Source of the DNA: Winogradskyella aurantiaca
GTDB lineage: Bacteria > Bacteroidota > Bacteroidia > Flavobacteriales > Flavobacteriaceae
NCBI RefSeq assembly: GCF_003362725.1
Contig: NZ_QKTV01000005.1
Coordinates: 62,001 to 126,000, forward strand
Direction: 5' to 3'
Length of the DNA: 64,000 nt
In this document: positions 50,921 to 59,626 of the stretch, one piece after another
Layout: every line of letters starts with the position of its first letter
Numbering within the stretch: position 1 is the first letter of the stretch
Position numbers and translations under genes: made by a program
Notes under the pieces: generated by a model
Database searches by the model: none
The model's input: the letters and a program-made list of their open reading frames with translations, nothing else
Told to the model about the DNA's origin: nothing

Positions 50921-52000
50921 ATGAACCTTCAAGCGTTATCCCTTGTAAATTATAAGAACTTTGAAAGTCGTGAGTTTCAATTCGACGCTAAGATCAACTG
51001 CTTTGTAGGTGCTAATGGTGTAGGTAAAACCAATATCCTGGACGCCATTTACCATTTAGCCTTTGCAAAAAGCTACTTTAACCCTATAAGTACTCAAAAC
51101 ATCCATCACGGACAGGATTTCTTTCTAATTGACGGATTCTTTAGCAGAAATGGAAAAGGGGAACGGGTACAAGTCTCACTTAAGAAAGGTCAAAAGAAAA
51201 AAATCAAGCGTAATGGCAAAGACTATGACAAGTTTAGTGACCATATTGGCTATATACCATTGGTAATTATTTCGCCGGCCGACCGCGATCTTATTAGTGA
51301 AGGAAGTGAGACACGTCGTAAATTTATGGACACAGTCATATCCCAGAAAAACAAAAGGTATCTGTCCACACTTATTAGTTATAACAAGGTCTTATCACAA
51401 CGGAATTCGCTGTTAAAGTATTTTGCGGCTAATCATACATTCAATGTTGAAACCATTACCATATACAATCAGCAATTGGAAGAATATGGAACTTATATTT
51501 ATGAAGAGCGTAAAAATTTCCTTGAGATATTCATTCCTATTTTTAAATCGCGCTATGCTGTTATTAGTGGTGACAAGGAGGTCGTTAATTTAAAATATAA
51601 AAGTGACCTTTTTGATGGTTTATTGTCCAATCTCTTAGACGATGCCATCAATAAGGACAAGGCATTGCAATATACAAGTGTCGGCATTCACAAAGATGAT
51701 TTGAAGTTTGAAATAGGTGAGCATCCCATTAAAAAATTTGGTAGCCAAGGACAGCAAAAATCATATTTAGTTGCTCTAAAACTGGCACAATTTGAATTCT
51801 TAAAATCCCAAAGTGGGGTTACCCCAATTTTATTATTGGATGATATATTTGATAAATTGGATGATGATAGAGTTGGACAAATTATCTCATTAGTGCAGGA
51901 CGATAATTTTGGACAACTATTTATCTCAGATACACACGAGGAACGCACAGAACAAGTTGTAAAACAGGTTCATCAATCCTATAAAATATTTAGTTTATGA
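50921..52000 (+). CDS. recF: DNA replication/repair protein RecF
   Basis: 359 residues. Walker A GANGVGKT (30-37), [20 protein letters not shown], signature-like [20 protein letters not shown] and Walker [16 protein letters not shown]. RecF loads RecA at gaps with RecO and RecR. dnaA, dnaN and gyrB are not next to it, unlike in many bacteria. It overlaps the following lipoprotein gene by ATGA. Confidence 0.95.
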   Translation: MNLQALSLVNYKNFESREFQFDAKINCFVGANGVGKTNILDAIYHLAFAKSYFNPISTQNIHHGQDFFLIDGFFSRNGKGERVQVSLKKGQKKKIKRNGKDYDKFSDHIGYIPLVIISPADRDLISEGSETRRKFMDTVISQKNKRYLSTLISYNKVLSQRNSLLKYFAANHTFNVETITIYNQQLEEYGTYIYEERKNFLEIFIPIFKSRYAVISGDKEVVNLKYKSDLFDGLLSNLLDDAINKDKALQYTSVGIHKDDLKFEIGEHPIKKFGSQGQQKSYLVALKLAQFEFLKSQSGVTPILLLDDIFDKLDDDRVGQIISLVQDDNFGQLFISDTHEERTEQVVKQVHQSYKIFSL

Positions 52001-52416
52001 AAAAACTAGTTGTGCTTATAGTATTAGTTCTCCTCGTATCCTGTGCTCAAAGCCCTGAGGAGAAACTCAGCTATCTCAATGGCTATTGGGAAATCAAAGA
52101 AGTTATTTCAGAAAATAGTGTTGCCAAATCTTACAGCTACAACACGACTATTGACTATATTTACGTTGAGAATAATAAGGGTTTCCGGAAGAAACTTCAA
52201 CCAGCGTTCAATAATCAATATAGCACTTCGGATGATGCTGAAGGTTTGACAGTGAAAATTGAAAACGATAGTTTAAATCTCTATTACAAGACTAACCTGA
52301 CGAATTGGAAGGAAACCGTATTAAGTGCTACGGAAAAAGAATTGAGAATAGTAAATCAAGATCAAGTGGTCTACGTATATGAGCGCTATGAATCTGTTGA
52401 ATTTGAATTGGAATGA
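51997..52416 (+). CDS. lipocalin-like lipoprotein of unknown function
   Basis: 139 residues: lipobox LLVSC (Cys16), then a short beta-rich domain with [10 protein letters not shown], the opening seen in small lipocalin-like Bacteroidota proteins. It overlaps recF and the DUF721 gene by four bases on each side, so it is translated within a DNA-replication operon although its product is exported. Function unknown. Confidence 0.8.
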   Translation: MKKLVVLIVLVLLVSCAQSPEEKLSYLNGYWEIKEVISENSVAKSYSYNTTIDYIYVENNKGFRKKLQPAFNNQYSTSDDAEGLTVKIENDSLNLYYKTNLTNWKETVLSATEKELRIVNQDQVVYVYERYESVEFELE

Positions 52417-52712
52417 CGGCCAGACGTAAAAATGAACATTCACCAATTGAGGATATCTTAAAGGAGTTTGTGGAGACAAATCGCCTACAGGAAGGATTGG
52501 ACAAAGTCAATGTTAGAGAAGCCTGGCAAAGTTTAATGGGTAATGGAGTAAATAACTACACCACGGCCATTGAACTCAAAAGAGAAACGCTTTATGTTAG
52601 ACTTAGTTCTAGCGTGTTACGTGAGGAACTGAGCTATGGTAAAGAAAAAATAATAACCATGCTCAATGAATCCATTGGTAAGGATATTGTTAAAAAAATA
52701 GTGTTGAGTTAA
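52413..52712 (+). CDS. DUF721 (DciA-like) protein
   Basis: 99 residues with the DUF721 pattern VNVREAWQSLMGNGVNNYTT, TLYVRLSSSVLREELSYGKE. DUF721 proteins include DciA, the helicase-loading partner of DnaB in bacteria that lack DnaC. Location beside recF supports a replication role. It lacks the longer tail of actinobacterial members. Confidence 0.87.
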   Translation: MTARRKNEHSPIEDILKEFVETNRLQEGLDKVNVREAWQSLMGNGVNNYTTAIELKRETLYVRLSSSVLREELSYGKEKIITMLNESIGKDIVKKIVLS

Positions 52713-52779
52713 TACGCTGTATTGAGTATTTACAAGATTGGTCTCAAATTAATAAGTATAAAATTAAATCACCTATCAG

Positions 52780-53310
52780 ATGTACAGAATCCTGCTTCTG
52801 GCCATAGTCCTTATAATGTTTCAAGAACTGTTTGTACTAGTTGACTTTAATTCGCAATCCAAGGAAAATTGGGAAATTGTTGATGATGTTGTTATGGGCG
52901 GAGTATCTCAAGGTAACTTTGAGATTAACGAAGAAGGCCATGGCTTCTTTTCTGGAGAGGTATCTTTGGCCAATAATGGTGGCTTCTCTTCTGTACGCTT
53001 TGATCTACCTACCTTGAAAGTCGACAACTATTCAGGCGTGATTTTAACCTTAAAAGGTGATGGTAAACCTTATCAATTTAGAATTCGCAATTCCTATCTG
53101 AACCGTTTTGCTTATACAGCCAAGTTTTCTACCAATGGGGATTGGCAAACTATAGAGATTCCTTTTTCCTCAATGATAGCCACTTTTAGAGGGTATCGAC
53201 TGGATCTCCCAAGGTATAGCGGAGATAAAATTGAAGAGATCACCTTTTTAATTGGCAATAAGCGTGATGAGAACTTTGAATTGCTCATCGATAAGATTGA
53301 ATTATACTAA
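52780..53310 (+). CDS. CIA30 family protein
   Basis: 176 residues: N-terminal signal or anchor, then a galactose-binding-like CIA30 domain (WEIVDDVVMGGVSQGNFEIN; PYQFRIRNSYLNRFAYTAKF; EEITFLIGNKRDENFELLID). Mitochondrial CIA30/NDUFAF1 helps assemble complex I, but bacterial members are not shown to. Stand-alone gene between recF and the acylase. Confidence 0.87.
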   Translation: MYRILLLAIVLIMFQELFVLVDFNSQSKENWEIVDDVVMGGVSQGNFEINEEGHGFFSGEVSLANNGGFSSVRFDLPTLKVDNYSGVILTLKGDGKPYQFRIRNSYLNRFAYTAKFSTNGDWQTIEIPFSSMIATFRGYRLDLPRYSGDKIEEITFLIGNKRDENFELLIDKIELY

Positions 53311-53362
53311 TTGAATAAAACGTTCAATTTTAGTATTTTCATGACCTCATTAAAAAGACTCC

Positions 53363-55780
53363 ATGAAATATTTGAAATTATTGATATCGCTGGTCCTAAC
53401 CGGTGCGATATTCTATGGTTTAGATTCAAAATTTGGATCTATTCCTCCCCTAGGTAAATTTCTCAATCCCTACAATGGTATTTGGCAAAACGAAACAGAT
53501 GAATCCATTGAGGGAGAATTAATTATCGAAGGATTAGCTGACGAGGTAATTGTTCATTACGATGAGGCTCTAATTCCACATGTATTTGCACAAAATGATA
53601 AGGACTTGTATCGCGCTCAGGGCTATATTACAGCAAAGCACCGTTTATGGCAATTGGAATTTCAAACTTATGCAGCAGCCGGTCGATTGTCCGAAATTGT
53701 TGGAGAAGCTGCCATTGAATACGATAAACGCGAGCGCAGACGTGGCATGGGTTATGGGGCAGAGATGGCCATCGAAAAGATGAAATCTGATCCAGTGACC
53801 TACAATCTTGTAGAGTCCTATGCTGCTGGAGTTAATAGTTACATTAATTCTCTAGATCCCAAAGATTATCCTGTAGAATACAAATTACTTAATTACAAGC
53901 CAGAACCCTGGACCATTAATAAAACAGCCTTACTATTAATGTACATGACCAAAATGCTGGCTGGTGGAGATGATGATTTGGAATATACCAACACACTACA
54001 ATTATTAGGTAAAGAGAATTTTGACTTTTTGTTACCTGATTTTTTTGATATCACAGACCCAGTAATTCCCAAAGAAACGGACTGGAGTTACATTGATGTT
54101 CCACAAACGCCAACTCCTTTTTCAGAATTACCACAAGATACCATCGCCTTTAAAATTGCCGAAAAACCGCATCCGGATAATGGTAGCAATAACTGGGCAG
54201 TTTCTGGATCTAAGTCCTATTCTGGAAATCCTATTTTGGCCAATGATCCACATTTAGGATTAAATCTCCCGTCGATTTGGTTTGTCATGCAATTAAGCAC
54301 TCCTGATCACAATTCATTTGGTGCTACCCTTCCTGGAGCCTTGGGTGTTATCTCTGGATTTAATGAATATATCGCTTGGGGAGAAACCAATGCTACAAGG
54401 GATGTTTTAGACTGGTATAAAATTGAATTCAATGAAGACCGAAGTATGTATAGGCATGACGGTCAGTGGAAACCCGTAACCATACGTACTGAAACTATAA
54501 AAGTTAAAGGTGGGGAAACCGTTACAGATTCCGTCCTTTATACACATCATGGACCGGTTATGTACGATATAAACTTTATGGATGATAATCCGAGATCTGG
54601 TTACGCCATGAAATGGACTGGCCATATGGGAGGCAATAACCAAAAAACCTTCATAGAATTGAACAAGGGCAAAAATTATGAGGATTATGTTAATGCTCTT
54701 AAGAATTATGTAGCACCTGCCCAAAACTTTGTCTTTGCTTCAACAGAAGGTGATATTGCATTATGGATCCAAGGGCTGCTCCCGAATAAATGGGAAGGTC
54801 AAGGCAAGTTCTTACTAGACGGTTCTAATCCAGAACACGATTGGCAGGGATTCATACCTCAGGAATTTAATGCTCATACCAAGAATCCGGAGCGCGGTTT
54901 TGTAAGTTCAGCCAATCAGCACCCTGTTGATGAGGCCTACCCATATTATGTTTTTAATGACGGCTATGAAACCTACAGAAATCGTGTGATTAACGATTTC
55001 TTTAATTCAAAAGATTCTTTTGACATACAGGATTTCAAAGAGCTTCATAACAATAATTTCAATTTAAAGGCGTCTGAACTTGTTCCCTATATGTTAGAAC
55101 ATATGAACAAGGATGGGTTTAATGAAAATGAACAACGGGTTTTTAATGAAATGAGTAATTGGAAATTTAACAACGATCTTGATGAAGTTGGGCCAAGTAT
55201 TTGGCGGAGTTGGTGGTACAATCTTTATCAGATGGTTTGGGATGAACTCGATAGTGAGGATATAGCCTTAAGCAAGCCCTACGACTATCAAACTATTTAT
55301 GCTCTAACTAAATTCCCAGAGCATGATTTTATGGATATTGTAGAGACGACTGATACTAAAGAGACTGCACATGATTTATTTCGGTTAAGTTTTGAGAAAG
55401 CTGTAGTAAATCTTATGGAATGGCAGGAAAAAAACGGAGCCTACAACTGGAACAATTACAAAGGGACCTATGCTGGTCATTTACTTCAGGGTTTACCCGC
55501 ATTTTCACGATTTGACATTCCTATTGGGGGTGATAGAAGCATTGTTAATGCCACATCTAAAAACCATGGACCATCATGGCGAATGATTGTGGAAATGACC
55601 TCTCCTCCTACCGCCTTAGGCATTTACCCAGGTGGTCAATCAGGAAATCCAGGCAGTAAATATTACGACAATTTTATAAGTGATTGGGCGGCTGGAGAGT
55701 ATTTAGAATTAAACTTCATGCCTTCAGCTAGTAACGCCACAGGAACAATTTCAACCCAAACTTTAAAACCATTACAATGA
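53363..55780 (+). CDS. penicillin acylase family Ntn-hydrolase
   Basis: 805 residues: N-terminal signal or anchor, an alpha-chain region (AQNDKDLYRAQGYITAKHRL; LEFQTYAAAGRLSEIVGE), and the autocatalytic site NGSNNWAV with Ser275 as the new N-terminal nucleophile. HHGPVMYDI and HGPSWRMIVEM belong to the beta chain. Family members cleave amide bonds of acylated compounds, including acyl-homoserine lactones and beta-lactams; the native substrate is not predictable. Overlaps the next gene by ATGA. Confidence 0.93.
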   Translation: MKYLKLLISLVLTGAIFYGLDSKFGSIPPLGKFLNPYNGIWQNETDESIEGELIIEGLADEVIVHYDEALIPHVFAQNDKDLYRAQGYITAKHRLWQLEFQTYAAAGRLSEIVGEAAIEYDKRERRRGMGYGAEMAIEKMKSDPVTYNLVESYAAGVNSYINSLDPKDYPVEYKLLNYKPEPWTINKTALLLMYMTKMLAGGDDDLEYTNTLQLLGKENFDFLLPDFFDITDPVIPKETDWSYIDVPQTPTPFSELPQDTIAFKIAEKPHPDNGSNNWAVSGSKSYSGNPILANDPHLGLNLPSIWFVMQLSTPDHNSFGATLPGALGVISGFNEYIAWGETNATRDVLDWYKIEFNEDRSMYRHDGQWKPVTIRTETIKVKGGETVTDSVLYTHHGPVMYDINFMDDNPRSGYAMKWTGHMGGNNQKTFIELNKGKNYEDYVNALKNYVAPAQNFVFASTEGDIALWIQGLLPNKWEGQGKFLLDGSNPEHDWQGFIPQEFNAHTKNPERGFVSSANQHPVDEAYPYYVFNDGYETYRNRVINDFFNSKDSFDIQDFKELHNNNFNLKASELVPYMLEHMNKDGFNENEQRVFNEMSNWKFNNDLDEVGPSIWRSWWYNLYQMVWDELDSEDIALSKPYDYQTIYALTKFPEHDFMDIVETTDTKETAHDLFRLSFEKAVVNLMEWQEKNGAYNWNNYKGTYAGHLLQGLPAFSRFDIPIGGDRSIVNATSKNHGPSWRMIVEMTSPPTALGIYPGGQSGNPGSKYYDNFISDWAAGEYLELNFMPSASNATGTISTQTLKPLQ

Positions 55781-56136
55781 ATAAGACCTTAGTAAATTTA
55801 ATAATTACCATAGTATTAGCCTATATCTTTTCGGCACTAGGTATGGATTGGTGGTCTGTCATGCTAGCAGCATCAGTTACAGCCTACATTATTCCACTTA
55901 AAGGATTTAAAGTGTTCTTAATGCCTTTTTTAGGCATCCTACTGTTTTGGGGATTATCAGCTTACCTATTGAGTAGCGCCAATGATTTTATTCTTGCCAA
56001 GCAGATTGGGGTCTTGTTTTCTCTTGGTGAGAATCCTTATCTGGTTATTCTAATAACCGGTATTATAGGAGGACTAGCAGCTGGTATTGCGGCGATTTTT
56101 GGAAAACAACTAAGATCACTACGATCTAAGTCATAA
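55777..56136 (+). CDS. small membrane protein (119 aa) of unknown function
   Basis: 119 residues, almost entirely hydrophobic with four helices at roughly 5-20, 22-40, 45-63 and 85-107. No recognised motif. It overlaps the penicillin acylase gene by four bases and ends before a strong terminator, which supports a real two-gene operon. Confidence 0.75.
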   Translation: MNKTLVNLIITIVLAYIFSALGMDWWSVMLAASVTAYIIPLKGFKVFLMPFLGILLFWGLSAYLLSSANDFILAKQIGVLFSLGENPYLVILITGIIGGLAAGIAAIFGKQLRSLRSKS

Positions 56137-56166
56137 AAAAAGCCACGCTAAGCGTGGCTTTTTTAA
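56134..56166. terminator. bidirectional intrinsic terminator
   Basis: AAAAAGCCACGC / GCGTGGCTTTTT stem with TAA loop between the small membrane gene and the converging ndk gene, with A and T runs on the two sides. Confidence 0.88.
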
Positions 56167-56181
56167 TATTATATCTGTAGC

Positions 56182-56601
56182 TTAAAATGTCTCTCTTCCA
56201 GAAAAATGAAAGGCACCTTCGATAGCAGCGTTGTCGTCACTATCACTTCCGTGAATAGCATTTTCACTTATTGATTTAGCATACATTTTTCTAATGGTCC
56301 CTTCCGCAGCCTCTGCAGGATTTGTAGCACCAATTAAAGTTCTAAAATCCTCCACGGCATTTTCCTTTTCAAGGATAGCAGCTACAATTGGCCCACTAGT
56401 CATATATTCCACTAATTCGCCAAAAAATGGACGTTCTTTATGAATGCCATAAAATTCCTCAGCATCTGCCGTAGTCATTTGAGTTAATTTCATCGCTACG
56501 ATTCTAAAACCTGAAGCAGTAATTTTTTCTAAGATTGCACCAATGTGTCCATTCTTGACAGCATCGGGCTTTAACATTGTAAACGTTCTATTAGTTGCCA
56601 T
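56182..56601 (-). CDS. ndk: nucleoside diphosphate kinase
   Basis: 139 residues. [27 protein letters not shown] and the phosphohistidine His117 in NAIHGSDS are present. It transfers gamma-phosphate between nucleoside triphosphates and diphosphates to balance NTP pools. It has a good promoter match at 56649-56678. Confidence 0.96.
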   Translation of the reverse strand: MATNRTFTMLKPDAVKNGHIGAILEKITASGFRIVAMKLTQMTTADAEEFYGIHKERPFFGELVEYMTSGPIVAAILEKENAVEDFRTLIGATNPAEAAEGTIRKMYAKSISENAIHGSDSDDNAAIEGAFHFSGRETF

Positions 56602-56648
56602 TTATATTGTTTTGTTTTAATTGTAGGCTTGGCCTTTAAATTTCGGTG

Positions 56649-56678
56649 CAAAAGTAATGCATTTTAAATCAATACCAA
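56649..56678 (-). promoter_or_regulatory. promoter for ndk
   Basis: Minus-strand TTG (56676-56678), spacer of 19 bases, TACTTTTG (56649-56656). Both parts fit the Bacteroidota consensus TTG-N19-TAnnTTTG. Transcription would start near 56643, about 40 bases before the ATG. Confidence 0.65.
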
Positions 56679-56712
56679 GGATTTAACGAAACCTTCATAT
56701 TACTAAGTTTCA

Positions 56713-56743
56713 TTGTAAAGGCATCCTTTAAATTGTATCTTTG
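56713..56743 (+). promoter_or_regulatory. promoter for the DHH phosphoesterase gene, probably leaderless
   Basis: TTG (56713-56715), spacer of 20 bases, TATCTTTG (56736-56743). The ATG at 56750 starts 6 bases after the -7 element, so the transcript probably begins at or next to the start codon. Confidence 0.65.
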
Positions 56744-56749
56744 AAACCT

Positions 56750-57769
56750 ATGGAAAAATCCCAGATTGAAGCAATACAATTGCTCTTAAAACAGCCTAAA
56801 AACATAGTTATTGTGCCGCATAGAAATCCCGATGGCGATGCCATGGGCTCAACACTAGCACTTTATCATTATTTAATCAGTCTTGGGCATGAGGCTTCAG
56901 TAATTGCACCAAATGATTATCCTGAGTTCTTAAAGTGGCTTCCAGGGACGGATTTGGTAAAGCAATTTGAGTTTGATGAGGAGGAATGTTCAAAGCTTAT
57001 AGCGGAGTCCGAGATTATTTTTACGCTTGATTTCAATGATTTAAGTAGAGTTGGAAATCAAATGGGAAACATTCTTGAAACAGCCTCATCACTAAAAATT
57101 ATGATTGACCATCATCAGCAACCGAGCGCTTACGCCAAGTACATGTACTCCAATGTTGAGATTTCATCAACATGCGAGATGGTTTACAATTTTATTGAAT
57201 TTCTTGGTGATGAGAGTAAGATTGACGCTGTCATAGCTACTTGTTTATATACAGGAATCATGACAGATACCGGCTCATTTAGATTCCCCTCAACCACTAG
57301 TAGAACTCTTGAAATAGCCGGTGATTTAATGAAGCGAGGAGCGAATCATTCAGACATCCATAATCAGGTATTTGACACTAATAGCTATAATAGACTTCAA
57401 CTTTTAAGTTGTGCCCTTGGTAATCTTAAAATATTGAAAGATTACAATACCGCCTATATTTCACTGAGTCAAGAAGAACTGGATAAATTTGAATTTAAAA
57501 AAGGAGATACAGAAGGGTTTGTTAATTACGGGTTATCCATAAAAGGCATTGTAATGGCTGTTATATTTATTGAGAACGTTCAGGACGATATTATAAAAAT
57601 CTCATTTAGAAGTAAGGGATCATTTTCAGTTAATGATTTTGCGCGTTCTCACTTTAATGGTGGAGGACATACTAATGCAGCAGGCGGCAGGTCTGAGACC
57701 AGTTTAAATGGAGCAATTGAAAAATTTATTAGTATCTTACCAGCGTATAAACAACAATTAGCCCCATGA
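56750..57769 (+). CDS. DHH/DHHA1 family phosphoesterase (NrnA-like)
   Basis: 339 residues from the ATG at 56750; a TTG at 56741 falls inside the -7 element and is rejected. DHH-domain motifs are HRNPDGDAMGS (24-34), FTLDFNDLSR, MIDHHQQPS and TDTGSFRFPS; the DHHA1 motif is GGGHTNAAGG. NrnA-type enzymes degrade nanoRNA and dephosphorylate pAp. Exact substrate not settled by sequence. Confidence 0.92.
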   Translation: MEKSQIEAIQLLLKQPKNIVIVPHRNPDGDAMGSTLALYHYLISLGHEASVIAPNDYPEFLKWLPGTDLVKQFEFDEEECSKLIAESEIIFTLDFNDLSRVGNQMGNILETASSLKIMIDHHQQPSAYAKYMYSNVEISSTCEMVYNFIEFLGDESKIDAVIATCLYTGIMTDTGSFRFPSTTSRTLEIAGDLMKRGANHSDIHNQVFDTNSYNRLQLLSCALGNLKILKDYNTAYISLSQEELDKFEFKKGDTEGFVNYGLSIKGIVMAVIFIENVQDDIIKISFRSKGSFSVNDFARSHFNGGGHTNAAGGRSETSLNGAIEKFISILPAYKQQLAP

Positions 57770-57850
57770 TTTCTGTTGCTTACAAAACATTTACCTATAA
57801 ATCTGTAACCTTTCAGGAGCCCCTACGGCATTAATCATTACTATCAAATC

Positions 57851-58393
57851 ATGAAAACTATTATCCCATTTTTAGTGATTGTTCTGTTGTTCTGCTCATG
57901 TCGTTCTCCTGAACCACGTATGCCAGAATCTGTTAAATCAGGCTCATTTATTTCAGAGTCTGCAGAACGTAACAAAAAACTTAACGACCAAGAGCGTGTA
58001 GCAATAGAAGCACTCATTGCTAACGACTCCCTCATAGATTATGTGGCATCAGAAAGTGGTTTCTGGTACTATTATGTGAACAAAGTAGAAAAGGACACCA
58101 TACAACCTTTGTTTGGTGATCAAGTCAATTTCAGCTATTCCGTCAATAACCTTCAAGGGGCCTCAATTTATAGTTTCGAGGAAATAGGAACCCAAAGTTA
58201 TATAATTGATAAGGAAGAACTATTTACTGGGCTAAGAGAAGGTTTAAAGCTTATGAAGCCTACCGAGACTGTAACCTTTATTTTTCCCTCTCAAGTAGCT
58301 TTTGGCTACTATGGAGATGACAATAAAATAGGTACTAATGTGCCTTTAATATGTGAAGTAACCCTAAATTCAATTTCAAAGACTAATGATTAA
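57851..58393 (+). CDS. gldI: gliding motility-associated peptidyl-prolyl isomerase lipoprotein GldI
   Basis: 180 residues: lipobox LFCSC (Cys17), helical spacer, and an FKBP-type domain at about 85-180 (DTIQPLFGDQVNFSYSVNNL; ELFTGLREGLKLMKPTETVT; FPSQVAFGYYGDDNKIGTNV). In Flavobacterium johnsoniae GldI is needed for gliding, probably by folding other gliding/type IX secretion proteins. It overlaps the next isomerase gene by eight bases. Confidence 0.92.
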   Translation: MKTIIPFLVIVLLFCSCRSPEPRMPESVKSGSFISESAERNKKLNDQERVAIEALIANDSLIDYVASESGFWYYYVNKVEKDTIQPLFGDQVNFSYSVNNLQGASIYSFEEIGTQSYIIDKEELFTGLREGLKLMKPTETVTFIFPSQVAFGYYGDDNKIGTNVPLICEVTLNSISKTND

Positions 58394-59597
58394 AAAGACA
58401 ATTTTATCTATTTGTATTTTGGCTGCACTTGTTAGCAGCTCTTGTCAGGAACAATATCCAAATTTAGATGATGGTCTATACGCTGAAATAGCAACATCTA
58501 AAGGAACCATGGTTGCAAAACTATATTATGAAGAAGTCCCTGTGACGGTGGCTAACTTTGTAGCGCTTGCTGAAGGAAACCACCCTATGGTTGAGGAGCA
58601 ATATAAAGGCAAACCCTTCTATGATGGTGTTATTTTCCATAGAGTGATGGATAATTTCATGATTCAAGGTGGTGATCCAACTGGTACTGGACGTGGTACT
58701 CCTGGATACCGCTTTGCAGCAGATTTCAACAAAGACTTAAAACACGATAAGCCTGGAGTATTATCAATGGCTAATGCTGGTGGAATCAATACCAATGGTG
58801 GCCAGTTTTTTATTACAGAAGTACCTTACCCAAGTCTTGATTTCTTTGATGCACAGGGTAATTTAAAACCTTGTGACCAACCTAGAGTTAGCTGTCATTC
58901 CGTATTTGGACAATTAGTTGAGGGTATAGAGGTACAAGATTCTATCTCTAACGTCGAAGTGGTGGATTTAAGAGCCAGAAACCACAAGCCAGTTCAAGAT
59001 GTAACCATCAATAAGGTGACTATTATAAGAAAAGGTAAAGCAGCAAAATTGTTTGATGCTCCAAAAGTTTTTGAAGAGCAGATGCCGGAAGTTGAGAACA
59101 CTTTTTATGCTGCAAGAGAAAATGCAAAAAAGGAGGCGGAAGAGATGGCCAGAAATGCAAAGACGGAATGGTTGGCTGCGAATGAGGCCATGGAAGGACG
59201 CCGTATAGACTCACCCACAGGCATGGCTATGATATTTACCCATGAAGGAGATGGTGAACAACCAAATGCATCTCAGAGCGTGAATATTGATTGTGCCGGT
59301 TATTTTGAAGACGGTACATTGTTCTGGACTACCTGGAAAGAAGTTGCTGTTAACAATGGTAAATACGATGAACGCCAGGACCAAATGAACCGCTACGCAC
59401 CCTTTAGTATGCCTTATAATGAGTCGGCTACTTTAGTAGCTGGTTTTAAAGAAGCCATGCTTAATATGAAGGTTGGTGATAAGGCAAGGGTTTTTATACC
59501 TTACTATTTAGGATACGGTGAAAGCGGGAATCCACCAGTGATTCCTCCACGATCAAATCTGGTATTTGATATCGAACTTACGAGTATAGCAGAATAA
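58386..59597 (+). CDS. cyclophilin-FKBP fusion peptidyl-prolyl isomerase lipoprotein
   Basis: 403 residues: lipobox SSSC (Cys20); a cyclophilin domain at about 30-220 (FHRVMDNFMIQGGDPTGTGR; GVLSMANAGGINTNGGQFFI); an Ala/Glu-rich helical linker at about 235-275; and a C-terminal FKBP domain (VNIDCAGYFEDGTLFWTTWK; GFKEAMLNMKVGDKARVFIP; YGESGNPPVIPPRSNLVF). Two unrelated isomerase folds in one chain form a dual-family immunophilin, reported before from flavobacteria. Likely periplasmic chaperone working with GldI. Confidence 0.93.
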   Translation: MIKKTILSICILAALVSSSCQEQYPNLDDGLYAEIATSKGTMVAKLYYEEVPVTVANFVALAEGNHPMVEEQYKGKPFYDGVIFHRVMDNFMIQGGDPTGTGRGTPGYRFAADFNKDLKHDKPGVLSMANAGGINTNGGQFFITEVPYPSLDFFDAQGNLKPCDQPRVSCHSVFGQLVEGIEVQDSISNVEVVDLRARNHKPVQDVTINKVTIIRKGKAAKLFDAPKVFEEQMPEVENTFYAARENAKKEAEEMARNAKTEWLAANEAMEGRRIDSPTGMAMIFTHEGDGEQPNASQSVNIDCAGYFEDGTLFWTTWKEVAVNNGKYDERQDQMNRYAPFSMPYNESATLVAGFKEAMLNMKVGDKARVFIPYYLGYGESGNPPVIPPRSNLVFDIELTSIAE

Positions 59598-59626
59598 GAA
59601 AAAGCAGCCTTTTGGCTGCTTTTTTA
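59598..59626. terminator. bidirectional intrinsic terminator
   Basis: AAAAAGCAGCC / GGCTGCTTTTT stem with TTTT loop. The T run plus A supplies the stop codon of the converging pepD gene at 59624. Confidence 0.88.
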
